Positions 10,740 to 23,054 of a stretch of DNA of 64,000 nucleotides are shown here, piece after piece (the stretch's first letter is position 1; each line of letters opens with the position of its first letter). A model generated the notes under the pieces. That model ran no database searches. It saw nothing but the letters and a program-made list of their open reading frames with translations, and was not told where the DNA came from. A program made the position numbers and the translations under genes. This stretch comes from Parelaphostrongylus tenuis (Eukaryota > Nematoda > Chromadorea > Rhabditida > Metastrongylidae): NCBI GenBank assembly GCA_019055375.1, contig JAHQIW010000200.1, forward strand, positions 1-64,000, given 5' to 3'.

Positions 10740-13600
10740 TCAAAAAATCGTCAAAGCGCTTTCGAATATTAGCTCTAATGTAATCTAAAAACATATTTTG
10801 AGTCTCTTAAGAGACTACACTGTTTTAAGAGAGGCTTCAAAAGCAATTGAAAAGGAAGGTATAGCTGTTATTTTTGAACCATCTTTGGTGGCATGTCGTC
10901 TACCAACACCAAGCAGAACGCCGCTTAAAAAATGCTAGAGTTAATACTTTTTCCGGTTTTTACCGGACACAACGATGATCTGGATGTGGTAGATCTCTAA
11001 TTAAACCACACTTTGCACAGAACAAAGAAAAGCAAGACTTTTCCGATTTTACCACTAAACGTAAATAATCAAAAGATCAAAAAATTAAGGATCACAACTT
11101 CAGCAATAAAATGACTAATGAAAGCAGCCCAACAGAAACGACAATTCTAACGAAAATCAAACGAATGAACGCACAAAAATCTTACCCAAACAAGCCAATG
11201 CAGGTCCAACGACGTTTAGCAATAAAGGTAGAAGTAACATTGGCTTTTCTTGGGGTTTGTACGAATGAAGATGATTTGGGCGCTATTGTTGGCGATATGC
11301 CGCAGGCTCAAGCCTTTTCTAGGCGCCGCCCGGATAGCACCGCCCACATACGGGGTGGGGAACTGCGAGATAGGGAGAAAATCCGGGGTGTTGGAATAGC
11401 TGCTTCATAATGAGACGGTAAACGCCATTGACAACGACGGCAAGACTGTTCTGACCGGACAGTTGTTATTTACATAAGATAGGTAAGGCTTTTTTCCCCA
11501 CAAAAATGGAACACTTAGACTATTATCTAAACGGAAAAAACTTCACTACTTTAGAACCGTATATTTCTGGCCAATCTGCAAGATCATTATTCCTTACGAA
11601 TTATTATTGACACTATTTCGTTTCTGCCGCGATTTTACTGCTTTCGGTTGAGTTACTTATTTGATTGGCTAATTCAAACTTACGATATCTAATTTAGGGC
11701 AACGCAACTATGTGTCAATCAAAACTAGATGTATCTTTATCCTTACAGGCAATACTTTACTCAGGTGTCGTCTTTATCGTCGAGAGAGGCTCATTATTGT
11801 AGCTATGACTTTATATTCTAATTTTAATCCATATAATGGCTTGCAAATGACTTGAGGTATGAGGACCTATTTTTCAATCATTCCAAATCCGGTTAAAGTT
11901 TGTTTTCTACGACATAGATTCGTTGTTGAGCTCCAGAAGAAGGATCGAATCAGTAATTAAGTTGTCATTGGACATTATTAGCCATTGCACGATACGGCTT
12001 CTCATCCTCACTTGATGATTATATCAGATTTTCTACGTAGATATCAGACTGAAAAGTGCAGAACCACGCCAATAGGGATAATGTTAAAGTAATCCACTCA
12101 AAAGTTTCCGACTTATGATGTCACTCATTTACATCTATACGCACAACCTTAGAATGATATTGGTTAGTTAGACAGTGGAGAAGCGTGCTCTTATCATTTT
12201 CGTCTTCTACAAAAACCATCGTCACACTCACAGGAACCGTTTTTTACAGTGTTTTATCGTGAATCGAGCCTATCTGAACGCTTCTGCGACGTTCGTAGGA
12301 CATGCTACGACGATGAGACTGACTATGATTGATCTTGTGTTACGAAATTCTGCTCTAACAACAGTTATGTTGATGACAAATTCATTTTTCGCAGTTCTGA
12401 TACGAACATGGCATCAAGTTGAACACAATGAAATGGACTTCGTGAAGCTACTTATGTTGAATAGAAGATGCAGATTGACCAGTCTGTTATGCTGTGAGAC
12501 AGTGTGATATATCAAAGAGTATGAACTATAAGAATCTTAGACTTTGCAGAACATCTAGACGAATATCATAGAGATGGAGATTTAAAAGAAACACGAGAAT
12601 CACTTCGGGAAAACCTGATCGCGCTGAGGATTATTTAATAGCGTGTGTTCGTTTTTTACTACTTCGACTGCTTTTGAAACTGCATCTACCGCTTTCTCCT
12701 ATAGTTCCGGATCTCCAATTGATTTACTCGTAGATAAGTGTAGTCTTCCACTCTTTTATTTTGTAAAGTGATTTGAATTTGTGACAAAACTTCGTACACT
12801 GTGGACATTTTCCATAGTGTAAAGTTTATATGTATTTTTATATTGAACAAGGTTTCAAGTTTGGAAAAGCATTTTCTGCGCTTTTTTTTTCTCTCCAATT
12901 ACTTCAAATCTTCTCACTCTCACCTTCATTCTCCCACGGCAGTCAAACAGAGCGTACTTCTGGGAACCCGTTCTTCTTCGCAGTTTCATTTTACTCAGAC
13001 TTTTACAGAATACGATGAGCAGTAAGAGGATTGGCCTTTCGATAGGAAAAAAATGTTAGAGCAGGAAGGATTTTTTGGTGATAAAGTAGCCAAAATCATG
13101 TTCTGCTGAACTTTTGTTGATTCGAAACTGGATCTACTCTCTAATTGATGTGAATTTCAACGGCTTTTGAAGATATTGTTCAAGGACTCTTCGTAGCTGG
13201 ACAGCGATCAAACCACACCAGTGGTCATAAGCTAACCCGTCATCTCCCCTCTCTCATCACCTACAATTAGCAGAACGCGCCATCAATCTAACCACTGTAA
13301 AATGTAGAGAGAACGGTAACAGCTACAATGAACGTGAAAAGAAATTCCAAAGTAAATGTTGTTCTCAGCGAATGCATAAGAAGTTGTCGTCTGAGACTGT
13401 TCGTCACCTGAAACTTCGCGATAAGGTGTGAGAGAGATTATGTCGCGTGATTAATTTGTTCTTATTACTTTTCGTTATGTGAATGAGTGCCGTTCATATT
13501 TAGACGTAAGAAACAACTGGTACATGAGGCGATTGAGATCCTTGTGCAATTAGACGCTCGCGATAGATCGTGGTTAATCGTCGTGCTTGGATCGGCTTTT
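10740..13600. other. Presumed upstream region of the ground-like gene, no gene recognised
   Basis: AT-rich. A 99-codon open frame at 11111-11410 (plus) crosses a locally GC-rich patch (about 11270-11400), and a 110-codon frame lies at 12175-12507. Neither has a recognisable domain, plausible splice context or repeat relatives in the window. Promoter elements of the minus-strand ground-like gene should lie just right of 10735, but no motif is diagnostic. Confidence 0.4.
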
Positions 13601-13641
13601 ATGCGCTAAATTTCGACAAGTGAACAGTGAACAGCTATATG

Positions 13642-13782
13642 CATTACAAACTTCTCATCGTAGTAATGTTGGGAACTTACCAATGTCGTACAGTATTGCG
13701 CATCGGGAGTTCATTCTCCTATGGCGATTGCTCGAAGTACAAGGCTAAGAATTTCGACATTCCGATCCAAAAACTTCAGCAG
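13642..13782 (+). CDS. Possible first exon of a small secreted protein
   Basis: From the in-frame ATG near 13639, MHYKLLIVVMLGTYQCR looks like a signal peptide. It is followed by a polar stretch with two cysteines and ends at LQQ before a GT (cag|gtgtca) that could be a splice donor. No following exon could be identified and no family is recognised. The frame continues past the donor to 13857 through an A-rich stretch that looks noncoding. Signal-peptide-like ORFs arise by chance in AT-rich DNA, so confidence is low. Confidence 0.2.
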
Positions 13783-13899
13783 GTGTCATCTTATCAAAAA
13801 AAAAAAACTGACCAGTTGGCTTCCATCGGCTACCTTTTGGTTGAAAAAGTGCTTTAGCTTATGATTTAGTAATTTTAACTGTATGTAACACGGATGACA

Positions 13900-15030
13900 G
13901 GATCTTGTGTGGATTCCAATTTCCCTTCACGATGATAAAGAGGATTAACTTTTTGTGGTGTCACGAATAGTTGGCGAAGGAAGTAGAGCGCTTGCGCATT
14001 TGAATAGGAAATGAGACGCGAAGTCATAACAAAAAAGATTGAGAAGTAGAGGCCGCGATCCTGTAACAGGAAGTTCAGAGTTGCGAACACAGATCACTTG
14101 AAGCTACTGAATAAATTTCAAAAATACAAAAACGAATTGCAGAAATGGATGCCACGTTATCATATGTGTTCTCGCGTAATATCTCGGAGTGATTTTTTGA
14201 TAGAGAGCAACGCACTAATCATCCTTGTGAGCTATGCACGATTGATCTCGCAAGGGTTAAACTTCTAAAGACCAATCAACCACGACGTGGCTTGTCATTC
14301 ATTGAAATCAGTGTTTATTTAATGGCCAATAGTCATCTTCGACGCAGAGAGGTACTCTCTTAGATCATCGTTCTATTGTTCGGCTGAAGAGAAGGCAATA
14401 AGGATTGTAAACGGCTTAAAAATATCTGAAAAATTTTTCTAAAGGGATTAATTTGCCAGACTTGAGTACACTTCAATGTAAGTGCCCTACGTTATAAGTT
14501 AACTCAGTGCCGTTGGTCTGCACTTGAAATGCTGGGTTCAAGACTGCTCGATTGCGGTGAATATGTAAAGAAGCTATTAAGTTTCCTTTGTGGTTTCTAA
14601 GCTTCGTGGTTTTTTTGTTGAGATCATGGAGGTGCTTGGTCTACTAGATTGAAGTCAACTAGATCTTTCCAGACTTTGGAGAAGAAGAAATGCTCCGAAA
14701 CGTGACTATTTTCATATAAATAATGAAATAACAACCTTGTTTTTGTTTATCAGTAAAACAGTGAGTTGTTGACACTGCTGAGATCAGTAGAAAATACGAC
14801 CTGAGAATTTCAACTAGAGAAACTAAGTATTGCATACATATTATAATTTATAAAGTCTACCGCATAAAAACGGCGGTGATCATTTGCACAATTTCACCAC
14901 GATTTGCTTATCATTTTTTAACTGCTTCTTTTAATGAAGGCAAACGATTTTCATGGCACCTGTGTCAGCCTGCTATGTTAAGCGAAATCTTTGGTGAAAA
15001 CAACGATAGTAAAGTAAACCATAAAATAAT
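13900..15030. other. No gene recognised
   Basis: AT-rich sequence without a supported ORF or a repeat family seen elsewhere in the window. Confidence 0.4.
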
Positions 15031-15035
15031 CAATC

Positions 15036-15206
15036 AGAAAAAATTTTATTTGGCCGCCGCTTGCGGTGGTATGATCTTATAACGTACCCAATAATGTATT
15101 GGGTGCTGTGCAAAAAACATTTGCATCAGCCGGAATTCGAACCCAGATCTCACTCTTTCGGAGAGCGTGTGCTGAGCCGTTTCACTACCGACGCTCGTTT
15201 TGCACG
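15036..15206 (-). mobile_element. SINE-B (tRNA-derived), full copy
   Basis: The head is at the right (cgacgctcgttttgc side). The reverse complement contains GGTTCGAATTCCGGCTG, an RNA polymerase III box B. The left end carries the family's tail: 'ccgcttgcggtggtatgat', 'taccca-ataatgta' and 'gtgctgtgcaaaa'. A second tail-only fragment of the same family follows at 15325-15400. Confidence 0.75.
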
Positions 15207-15321
15207 TCGATCTTTCTACAGTACAACGCGTTATTTGTTAACAGCCAACCGCCGACGGTCTGGCGGCAACCACTATAGGTTGAACCCACTTATGCTGACA
15301 GATAATGGGTATCAATTATCA

Positions 15322-15402
15322 TTCGGGATTCATTTTATTTGATCTCCTCTTGCGCTGGTATAATCTTATAATATACCCAATACTGTAGAGTGCTGTGCAA
15401 AA
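15322..15402 (-). mobile_element. SINE-B tail fragment
   Basis: Repeats only the 3' tail signature of SINE-B ('attttatttgatc', 'gcgctggtataatcttata', 'tagagtgctgtgcaaa'). Truncated before the tRNA-like head. Confidence 0.6.
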
Positions 15403-16888
15403 CCATAAAGAACCATACGAAACCATAAAATACATCTAATTACAGGTGTTTTACCGGAATGTCAAATCCAAGCATTTAAATTCTACGGAGTAGTCTCATT
15501 TCAAACACTGTTTCGTTGGAATTCAAAGAATCAGAGTCAACAGAGAAACAAAGGGAATCTTGCACACAATTTTTTCCTTTATATAAATAATGCTTTCTGA
15601 TTATTCAATGTTAGGAAGCTACTCGCAAATTCTGAGCGAAAACTTCTTTGGTTCATTTACTGCGAAGATCACAAACATTCAATTGTAATAGATCATTACT
15701 AGTACCTTAGTTGTCCGAAATCTTGACTCTTACCCCCGAAAATTCAGATTTCTTTAACTCTGCGAGAACTTCTACCAATTCACTCGCTGTTGATTTACGA
15801 ATATCCTGGATATTTATTGGAAAAAAGGAACTATACAATCATAGAAAGTAGGCGTTGATGAAGATCCAAGTGTATGGTAGCCGTGTTTTTCTGCGTCCTC
15901 GTCGCTACAGAAACCCCAGAATCATTGAGGCACCGTAGAACCGAAATAATTGAAGACTTTAGAAATTGATGAGCTCATAAGAAGTGATTTGTCGCATCAA
16001 TGTGTCTCATCAAATATGTGCATGTATTCCTCATGAAACCCTACTATGTTAAATTTCTCCCAATTCCGAAAATGTTGATAATGCTATAATACGGAATGCA
16101 CCAGGTATCTTTATAGAGAAGAACTGCATATTTCAGCCGCTTTTACCCTAAGTAAAAAATTTGGAAGTGAGCTATGATATACTGGCCCGAAGATTAAGCA
16201 ACTAGATCCTACTTGGTTATGCATGTATTGAGACCACTGCGTAAAGTTATAAAGAGGTTATAATCTCAAAAACAAATTTTGTTTAATCAGGTTATGAATG
16301 TTGCTTATTTATATCAGAGATTCTTCACAATTTCAAAGTCTGCCAAGACTTTTCGTCAGAAAATATTTGAGTAAAATGACGGTTCTCGTGTGTTTTAAAG
16401 AGGTTCCTCGCATAGTTGCACAACACTGAAAGTGTGGAAATTGTCCGCATACGTGAAATAGAAAAATACTAACATCATAACTAATATTCTCTGCCTACGC
16501 AACTTTTTTTAATTGTTCAAGCCACCCTGTTTAGAATCACTCGAATTTTGCAAGACAATCTATGTCAGATAGTACATATCATGATGTCCTTGTGAAATTC
16601 TCTTATGATGAAGCACCGCAAAAATTTTGAGTTCTAGCTAACATTGAACGTATGTGATAGAGTAGACTTCTCTGGTGTTAATATGGCACCTGATACGATC
16701 CCTACTGGGTATCACCTTTCCATCTCGCCCCACTGCGTCAATCTGAACTGCCGCTCTTGAACTCACGGAGTGTAAGATCAGAAATTTTCCTCTGACGTCA
16801 CAAATAAAATTAAGTCCAATGAATTTCTGTCATTTCCACTGTTTTCGAGTTAAGAATGTGGCAAAGAAGTCTGTCAAAGCTTTGATAA
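15403..16888. other. No gene recognised
   Basis: No convincing ORF, RNA gene or recurring repeat. Confidence 0.4.
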
Positions 16889-17045
16889 ACGTGGAAACGA
16901 TGACAGCGTCGGTAGTGCAATGGTTCAGCACGCGGTCCCGGATAGATTGAAATCTGGGTTCGAATTCCATCTGACGTAAGTCCTTTTGCACACCACTCTA
17001 CAATAATCATACCAATGCAATAGGCGGTCAAATAAAATGAATTCT
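16889..17045 (+). mobile_element. SINE-B (tRNA-derived)
   Basis: The head at the left reads 'gtcggtagtgcaatggttcag' (box A position) followed by 'gggttcgaattcc' (box B). The tail holds 'tttgcacaccactctaca', then 'caataggcggtcaaataaaa'. Nearly full length at about 155 bp. Confidence 0.8.
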
Positions 17046-17049
17046 GGTT

Positions 17050-18070
17050 GCTTAAAAACGATGACAACTTGTTCTCATAGACATGCGACAATAACTTAGT
17101 GAGGACGCTGCCGTAGAGGGCCTAATGCGTTACAATCGTCGGTTAGTCAGCGACGTCGAAGGTTGAGCTTCTTAGTCCAGCTAGTGTTCTCGCGGCGAAG
17201 ATGAAAAACGGCAGTTTGAAGGTCTACGTGTTATTCTTGATGTCCTGTTCAAAGTTTGCAACGAGCAATGGGACAGTTTTTATTTTTCGGTTGTTAATTG
17301 CGCTTTATAGCAGACCGCCTTTGACCAATCGTCAACCAGATCGATTTCCTATTAGGTAGAAACGTAATGAACAACTTACATTGAATAGTCTCAGTGCGAC
17401 TTAACCATAGTTTGCCCAAAAGTCCTCTCAAAAATTTTTCTAATAGGACTTTATTGTTCACAATTTTACATTACTTTCCCGTGTGATTAAATTTTTTACT
17501 CGTCAAAAGGTCAAGGTCATCGATGAAAAGAAGAAGCTAATACAACAAATACAAGTATGAACAAATATATCCAATAACATAATAGTACGTTCAGCAACTG
17601 GATCACATCTGTGAGCCATATATGGCTCATACTCCTGTTACTTTTCTCCACAGTAGTCCACTATCAACTCCTACTCATAGCCGAGCTACCGGATGGAAAT
17701 TTTGAGAGCTCTTTCGTTGCATGGATTACGCAACTGAGAAGGGCTGACTTCTTGCTATGTAACATTCATTGACATCCTGGAACAAGCAATGTGCTGAAGA
17801 TTATAGACGATATACAAATGGTAAAAACGACACACGGATCAACTATAGCATATTGCCCAATCAAAGCGTTTGATCGAAATCAGTATCGCTTGAATGATCA
17901 GCTTCAAGGCGACTAAATTTTCTTGACGTTTTCACTCTGTTGTTCGACTTAAAGCGTGGGATAAGGGCTCGAATATACGCTGAGGAGCTTAAAAAACTGT
18001 CTGAAACAGCCACAATTACCGTATCGACTTACACTATTGCGTATGTGCGGCACCTTGGGGGATATAACAC
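17050..18070. other. No gene recognised
   Basis: No supported ORF. One frame at 17940-18131 runs into the SINE-A copy at 18072 and is not a gene. Confidence 0.4.
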
Positions 18071-18071
18071 G

Positions 18072-18345
18072 TTTGGCGCTGATCAATCGTTGAGGGATGC
18101 GATTTGCATGCAACTCTATGAAGCATCGTAAAGATGATTTAATGCATTTCCGACTCGTACAATGACTTGCGGTTGTCTAATAATATGTCAAATCAGTGTT
18201 CTTAACACGCTGGACAAGTCTGATGCCAATTTGTCAACTCTATAAGGAAAAGCGAAAGGCTCGCTAAGGTGCGGGAAAGGCACACTTTAGACTCAATTAT
18301 TGACTACGGCGCATTACAAAGTATCTCTAACCACTGCGCTAAGCG
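18072..18345 (-). mobile_element. SINE-A, old diverged copy
   Basis: Reads 'ggcgctgatcaatcgttgag', later 'ctggacaagtctgatgcca' and finally 'ctctaaccactgcgctaagcg', in the order of the SINE-A reverse strand. Strongly diverged, with an indel-rich middle. Confidence 0.7.
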
Positions 18346-18349
18346 AATA

Positions 18350-19798
18350 CATAATGTGATGACATAGTCGTTATGCGTTCAACATTTAGCTCATAAATTC
18401 GGCTGAACATCCGAGCAATCAGTTGCTGGCGCACGTCTTCTAATACCATGAAGCTGAAGATGTCAAAATGGGTATTCGCTTAGCACCTCAAATGCCAAAC
18501 ATCCGAGCAAAAAGACTGAGCTTAATTGCATTAACACATAATTATTCATTTGTATAAGCCGTTGCATAGAGTGTAGATTACAAACTTTGGTTGATTCTGT
18601 CTGCTGTCTCTCATCCAACTACAACAAATGAGGCATAAAAACTCCCTTCATTGATCAAGGAAAATTTCGTTTTCTTGATAAATGGTGAAGTTGATTCGTT
18701 CTGGAGCACTAAGGAAGTTCTACTAATGATTTTCCGGGCTTCCACTGCAGATAGTCGCATTGTGAGAGGGAGCTTTCCCACGAATCCGGTACCGATTTGA
18801 GGAATAAGAAATGGGTGAAGGCTTGATTGGCACGAAATGGAATCGATTTGCTTGCGCGTGGAGGCGAATATGTGACAATATTATTTTCAGAGGGTAATTG
18901 AAGATGAACAATCATTTAAGACTAGGTTATAAATAAAAACATTCCAGCAATCTTTGAACATTGATTTCAAAAACAATCCAGTATTTGCGAGCTTTTTTAA
19001 AATTTTTAACAGTTGACGCTTAATAATGCTGGGTTGGCGCAAAAGCAGTTGAGGAAAGAACCGGGTCGGTTTGCAATTACTTTCATAATTTTCGCCGAAT
19101 GGCGAGAGTGGTTGAAGGTCGACGTTGATCTTTTTGCAACATACTGTGGAGTCTTAGGGGGATCAGCTTCAATGATTGCTCTTCCCATGACTTCTGATTA
19201 GGTTGATGCATGCAAAAGTGATTGCGGTTTATGCAGTGTTGAAATGAGTCTTCTTTACGAAATTTCTCGTAAAACCACTGCACCTTAAGTTCGTTAGGAG
19301 TTCCTAAGCTAAATGCGTTGTTAATGTTGTGAGTTGTCTCTGCTCTCAGCGACCCATTTTGAACTGACGGTTTGAATTACCAAATACTTTAGCTCCAGCC
19401 AAAATCTTTTCCAAAGGTCTAACAGCTACAAATAAACAGCATGTAATTTTTCTAAAGCGAGAACTGCGCATCAAAATAATTTGTGATATATAAAATATAT
19501 TTCGATACCAGACGGCTCATTTCAACAATGCACAAACCGAAATTACTTTTCCGCTAATCTTATGTACACTCTCAAATCATGGATAGGCAGCGCAATAAAA
19601 AACAGTTCTTAGTTAGTCAGTATGGCAGAAACCTGTTATGGAAAAGTGATGATTTTCAAAGCGAATTGCTAACAGGAAGTTTTTTTTACTTCGTCCTAAA
19701 ACATTCCGTCCCATGATTTATTCAATGCTTCAATCACACAGCACTTGAAAAAATTGTTATAAATTCTTTTATCAAGCTTCTGAATGAATCGCTTGTGA
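18350..19798. other. No gene recognised
   Basis: Several overlapping 60-68 codon frames on both strands at 18709-18915 and 19006-19283. None has a domain or splice context. Confidence 0.4.
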
Positions 19799-20290
19799 TC
19801 ACTGTGCACGAACAGGGTGTCGAAGTTCAGATTCAAGATTGAAGATTCCATTACTAATGAAAATCAGCGTGATGGCATTGTACGTCTCCACCCTTAATCC
19901 TAATTCCCACGATATTAGAATGTTTATACTGAGCGGAATAATAATGAATACAAGGACAAAATTTTGAACTGATGATGTGGTCAGGTAGAATTTCCGAAGT
20001 ATGAGGTGTTTTGAGCGAAAATCAAAAGAGATCGAGACAAAACACAGTGCGTTAGAAAGATAGAAAGATAGAAAGTGGAAAAGAAAGAGGAAGAGAGCTA
20101 TAAATATCAAAATAATAACTGAGAAGTACTCCAAAGCTATGGACAACTCTAACAGGACCAAAATAGGATTCAGATCGCTGAAAAACTGAACGATAACCAA
20201 CAGTGAACATCTCAAACCGGTTATGGAGGAGATTCTTGCTCGACTAAAAGTGGATTGTTCGGGAATTTTTGCAACACATGCCGATTCCAT
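19799..20290 (-). pseudogene. Hydrophobic ORF, possible chemoreceptor remnant
   Basis: A 163-codon frame with at least three strongly hydrophobic stretches (around residues 27-50, 53-78 and 115-140 by eye), separated by short basic or polar loops such as DFRSKHLILRKF. The composition and spacing recall nematode serpentine chemoreceptors, perhaps the sre group, but I see no diagnostic motif. No flanking exons were found. A splice acceptor (tttttcag) could trim the start near 20180. It may be a relic exon, a real single-exon membrane protein, or a chance ORF in T-rich DNA. Confidence 0.3.
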
Positions 20291-20781
20291 TAATATTCAA
20301 ATCACCTCATTAAAAAGCATCGACAATGTAGATGAAAAAGGCATTGATGAATGTGAAAGTATTCTAAAACGGACAAGTACAACCAACATATATCGGCGCC
20401 TGAACAGCTCACATGTTGATAATCATTTTCTTTTTTAACACTTAATCACTTAATCCTATACTTAGTGACTTTTCATCTAGCACTAGTGCAAGAGATGCAA
20501 ATCGATTACTGGGCATAATGCGACCATAGGAGCAGTAAAAAAACTATTTTTAAAATCAAACAATGTAGTTTGATCCTTCAATAAGGTCTATTAAGGGCAC
20601 TTATACAGTGCAAGTCATGCGTTTCGATCTTATTTCTAGAATAAGGTGTAATTTTATACTGATATCCAAATCAATATTAAATTATGTAATCTACATATGC
20701 TTACAGTGTAATTAAGCTGGGGCACACATCTGTTAACACGACCTTGAGAAAAAAGAAATGGCTAAAACGGGTACCATCAAT

Positions 20782-21285
20782 TTTGAGAGAGACCTACCGA
20801 CCTTACACAAGCTTTGAATAAGAATCAGTCCACAAGATATTTTCATTTTCACTTTCATTATGGCTAGTGCGAGCTCGATATCGACTGCTCATCACCTGTA
20901 TCACCTGAAGTCCCGTTGATCGTCGAGTGACTCGAGCGGGTACCAGCAACACTTCCATTTTTCCCTATCGCGTGCAAGAGTAGCCCAGTGGGTCTTCTTC
21001 GCTCAAGGGATTCGATGAGCATCATATCTCTTTGCTTCTATCTATAGCTCATAAGAAAATTAATGTAGATCAAGAAGATATCCCATCATTGGCCCAAACG
21101 GCTTCGTACAATATATAGATAAGTAAATAATTGAATAAATCAATATATATATATTATATATATGTACGGATAATATGAGCAGTCGATATCGAGATCGTAC
21201 TGGTCATAGTAAAAGTGAAAATAAAAAATATTCTCTGGGGTAATTTTTATCCAAAACTTGAGTGAGGTCAGTAGGTCTCTCTCAA
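20782..21285. mobile_element. Inverted-repeat (foldback) element with nested LINE fragment
   Basis: The left arm (about 20782-20891) and the reverse complement of the right arm (about 21177-21285) match over about 110 bp. Both read gagagagacctac..., then ...ttttcac-tt..., and end at cgatatcgactgctca. Between the arms sit an RTE LINE 3' fragment (20886-21056) and a short TA microsatellite (about 21142-21165). This implies insertion of the LINE tail into an existing inverted-repeat element, or a LINE-tail-containing foldback. A second TA run follows at 21287-21302. Confidence 0.75.
20886..21056 (-). mobile_element. RTE-type LINE, 3' end fragment
   Basis: The reverse strand encodes the C-terminal end seen in the copy at 33.36 kb ([12 protein letters not shown], then ARDREKW, then the basic C-terminus) and finishes with the same 'caggtgatacaggtgat' terminus. 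Severely 5' truncated, as is typical of target-primed reverse transcription products. Confidence 0.8.
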
Positions 21286-21309
21286 ATATATATATATATA
21301 TTTGTTTGT

Positions 21310-23050
21310 TTATTTATTTATTTGTCTGACCAGTAACTCATATTTTAATTCTCTCCCCATCTTCAACTACTGTTCCGACGCGAACTGTAGCAAAATCTCG
21401 CACTCCAAATCTCTTCGCACAATTTTTACAACAAAAAATCTCACCAAAGATGATAAGTGGTGTGAGGTCAGTTGGAAAGTCAAGGTAGCGACCTCGTATA
21501 TGGTTTAAGCTTTGAGCTTGGAGATCCGAATTTGGTCAACTTTTAATCACAGCGTTTGTAGACGAAACCATACCATTAGTTGCCTTTTTGCTTATCTGTG
21601 AAAGTTGAAATCAACACAGCACGAAATTAACGGTTCATTCTAGACACTGCTGTAAGCTGAACGATTGAAAACGCTTGGTAGAGGTGTACCAAGTAAAGAA
21701 CGTAAAGTCTCATACATACTATGGTGCCTTTTCTTTCAAAGTTTTTAATAGACATCTACCGTCTCACTAAGTTCTCCATTGGCTTCCGCTTTCAATGAAG
21801 CTGAAGACCCACTTTTACAAGGGAGTTCACTTCTTCAAGTAAATCAGCCGGAAGGCTTGAGCTTTCTGCTGAATTCTTGGCATATCATGTATAGCTTGTT
21901 GGGTTCTTCAAGAGTAAGTAACAAAGCCCATTCGTTGAAAGTCAGGCCAAGTAGCTTGGTTTTTTCCTGTCAGCTATTTATACGTACGGTTTTGCAGGAA
22001 GTCATTCAAAAGATCCAATAAAAAGTGTATGCGTAAGGACATTAACATAGATATCCGTAAGTTCCGCAATGCATGAGCTGAATATAAAACCTAAAAAGAC
22101 GCAATTTAGACAAAGGAACCACTTCAGAAGGCGACAGTAGCGTTTAAAAAAAACCCATGACGCAAGTGACCACTTATCCACTGTCTCGCAGATACTTAAA
22201 ACAACTCGCTACTCAAATCGCTTACATGAGGAAACTTTGCAAGATTACACTGCATTTTTGGTTTTAGTAGTATTTTTAGTCAACCTTTCTAGAGGAAAGT
22301 GCATACTACACAGCTTTTGCGACTATTTGCGAATATTTAACAAAACCTTCCGACATATGTAGAATCACTGAAAACACACTAAGTATATGGCTTCGCTTTG
22401 TAGATTTGACGAAGATCAGAGATTAAACTTAGTGACTATTTTATCCATCGTAGCCAAATCTGCTAGAAATGTGTCAATCCAAACGAACAAAGGGACCGAC
22501 TGCCGGAACCGCAGGGATTTGAGCAGTGACCATACACGCCATTTCAACGACTCATTGCATTGCGCCGCACATTGCATGTAGTTGCTCCCGGGAAATTTGC
22601 CTCCGAAGAGGTCTCCAAAACATGACATCTCTTCTGGACATTCACTTCCCATCTCGATACGATCGATCTTACGCTTATTCGCGTCAGTAATATGTGAAAT
22701 GCTCCGAGATGAGGTGGGTGATGGGGTTGAATGCATCGCTAATATCCACAGATGCCATCCCTGTCTCGGCTGTGCTAGATCTAGGTGTATCTCCTAAGGG
22801 ATCCTTCATATAGTCGAGTCGACTCCAGTGAACATTTAGAGGCGATTGTATGCACATCTGAGCAATATAATGAACGAGGGGCCTCTTATAGTGGCAAGCC
22901 ATTATTTATACTTCCCATAACAAGTCAGCTATAGAAGCACACTGGAGCGATAGAAGAGTTAAGCACGGATTGCTCTGCACTACGCGTCTTCTGGTGGAGA
23001 AAATATTCATGCAGACTCGTTTGCATGGATGTATGTGGACTGTACCTTAC
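21310..23050. other. No gene recognised
   Basis: ORFs at 21779-22021, 22387-22581 and 22416-22736 (opposite strands, overlapping) show no domain. Left unassigned. Confidence 0.4.
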
Positions 23051-23054
23051 AATC

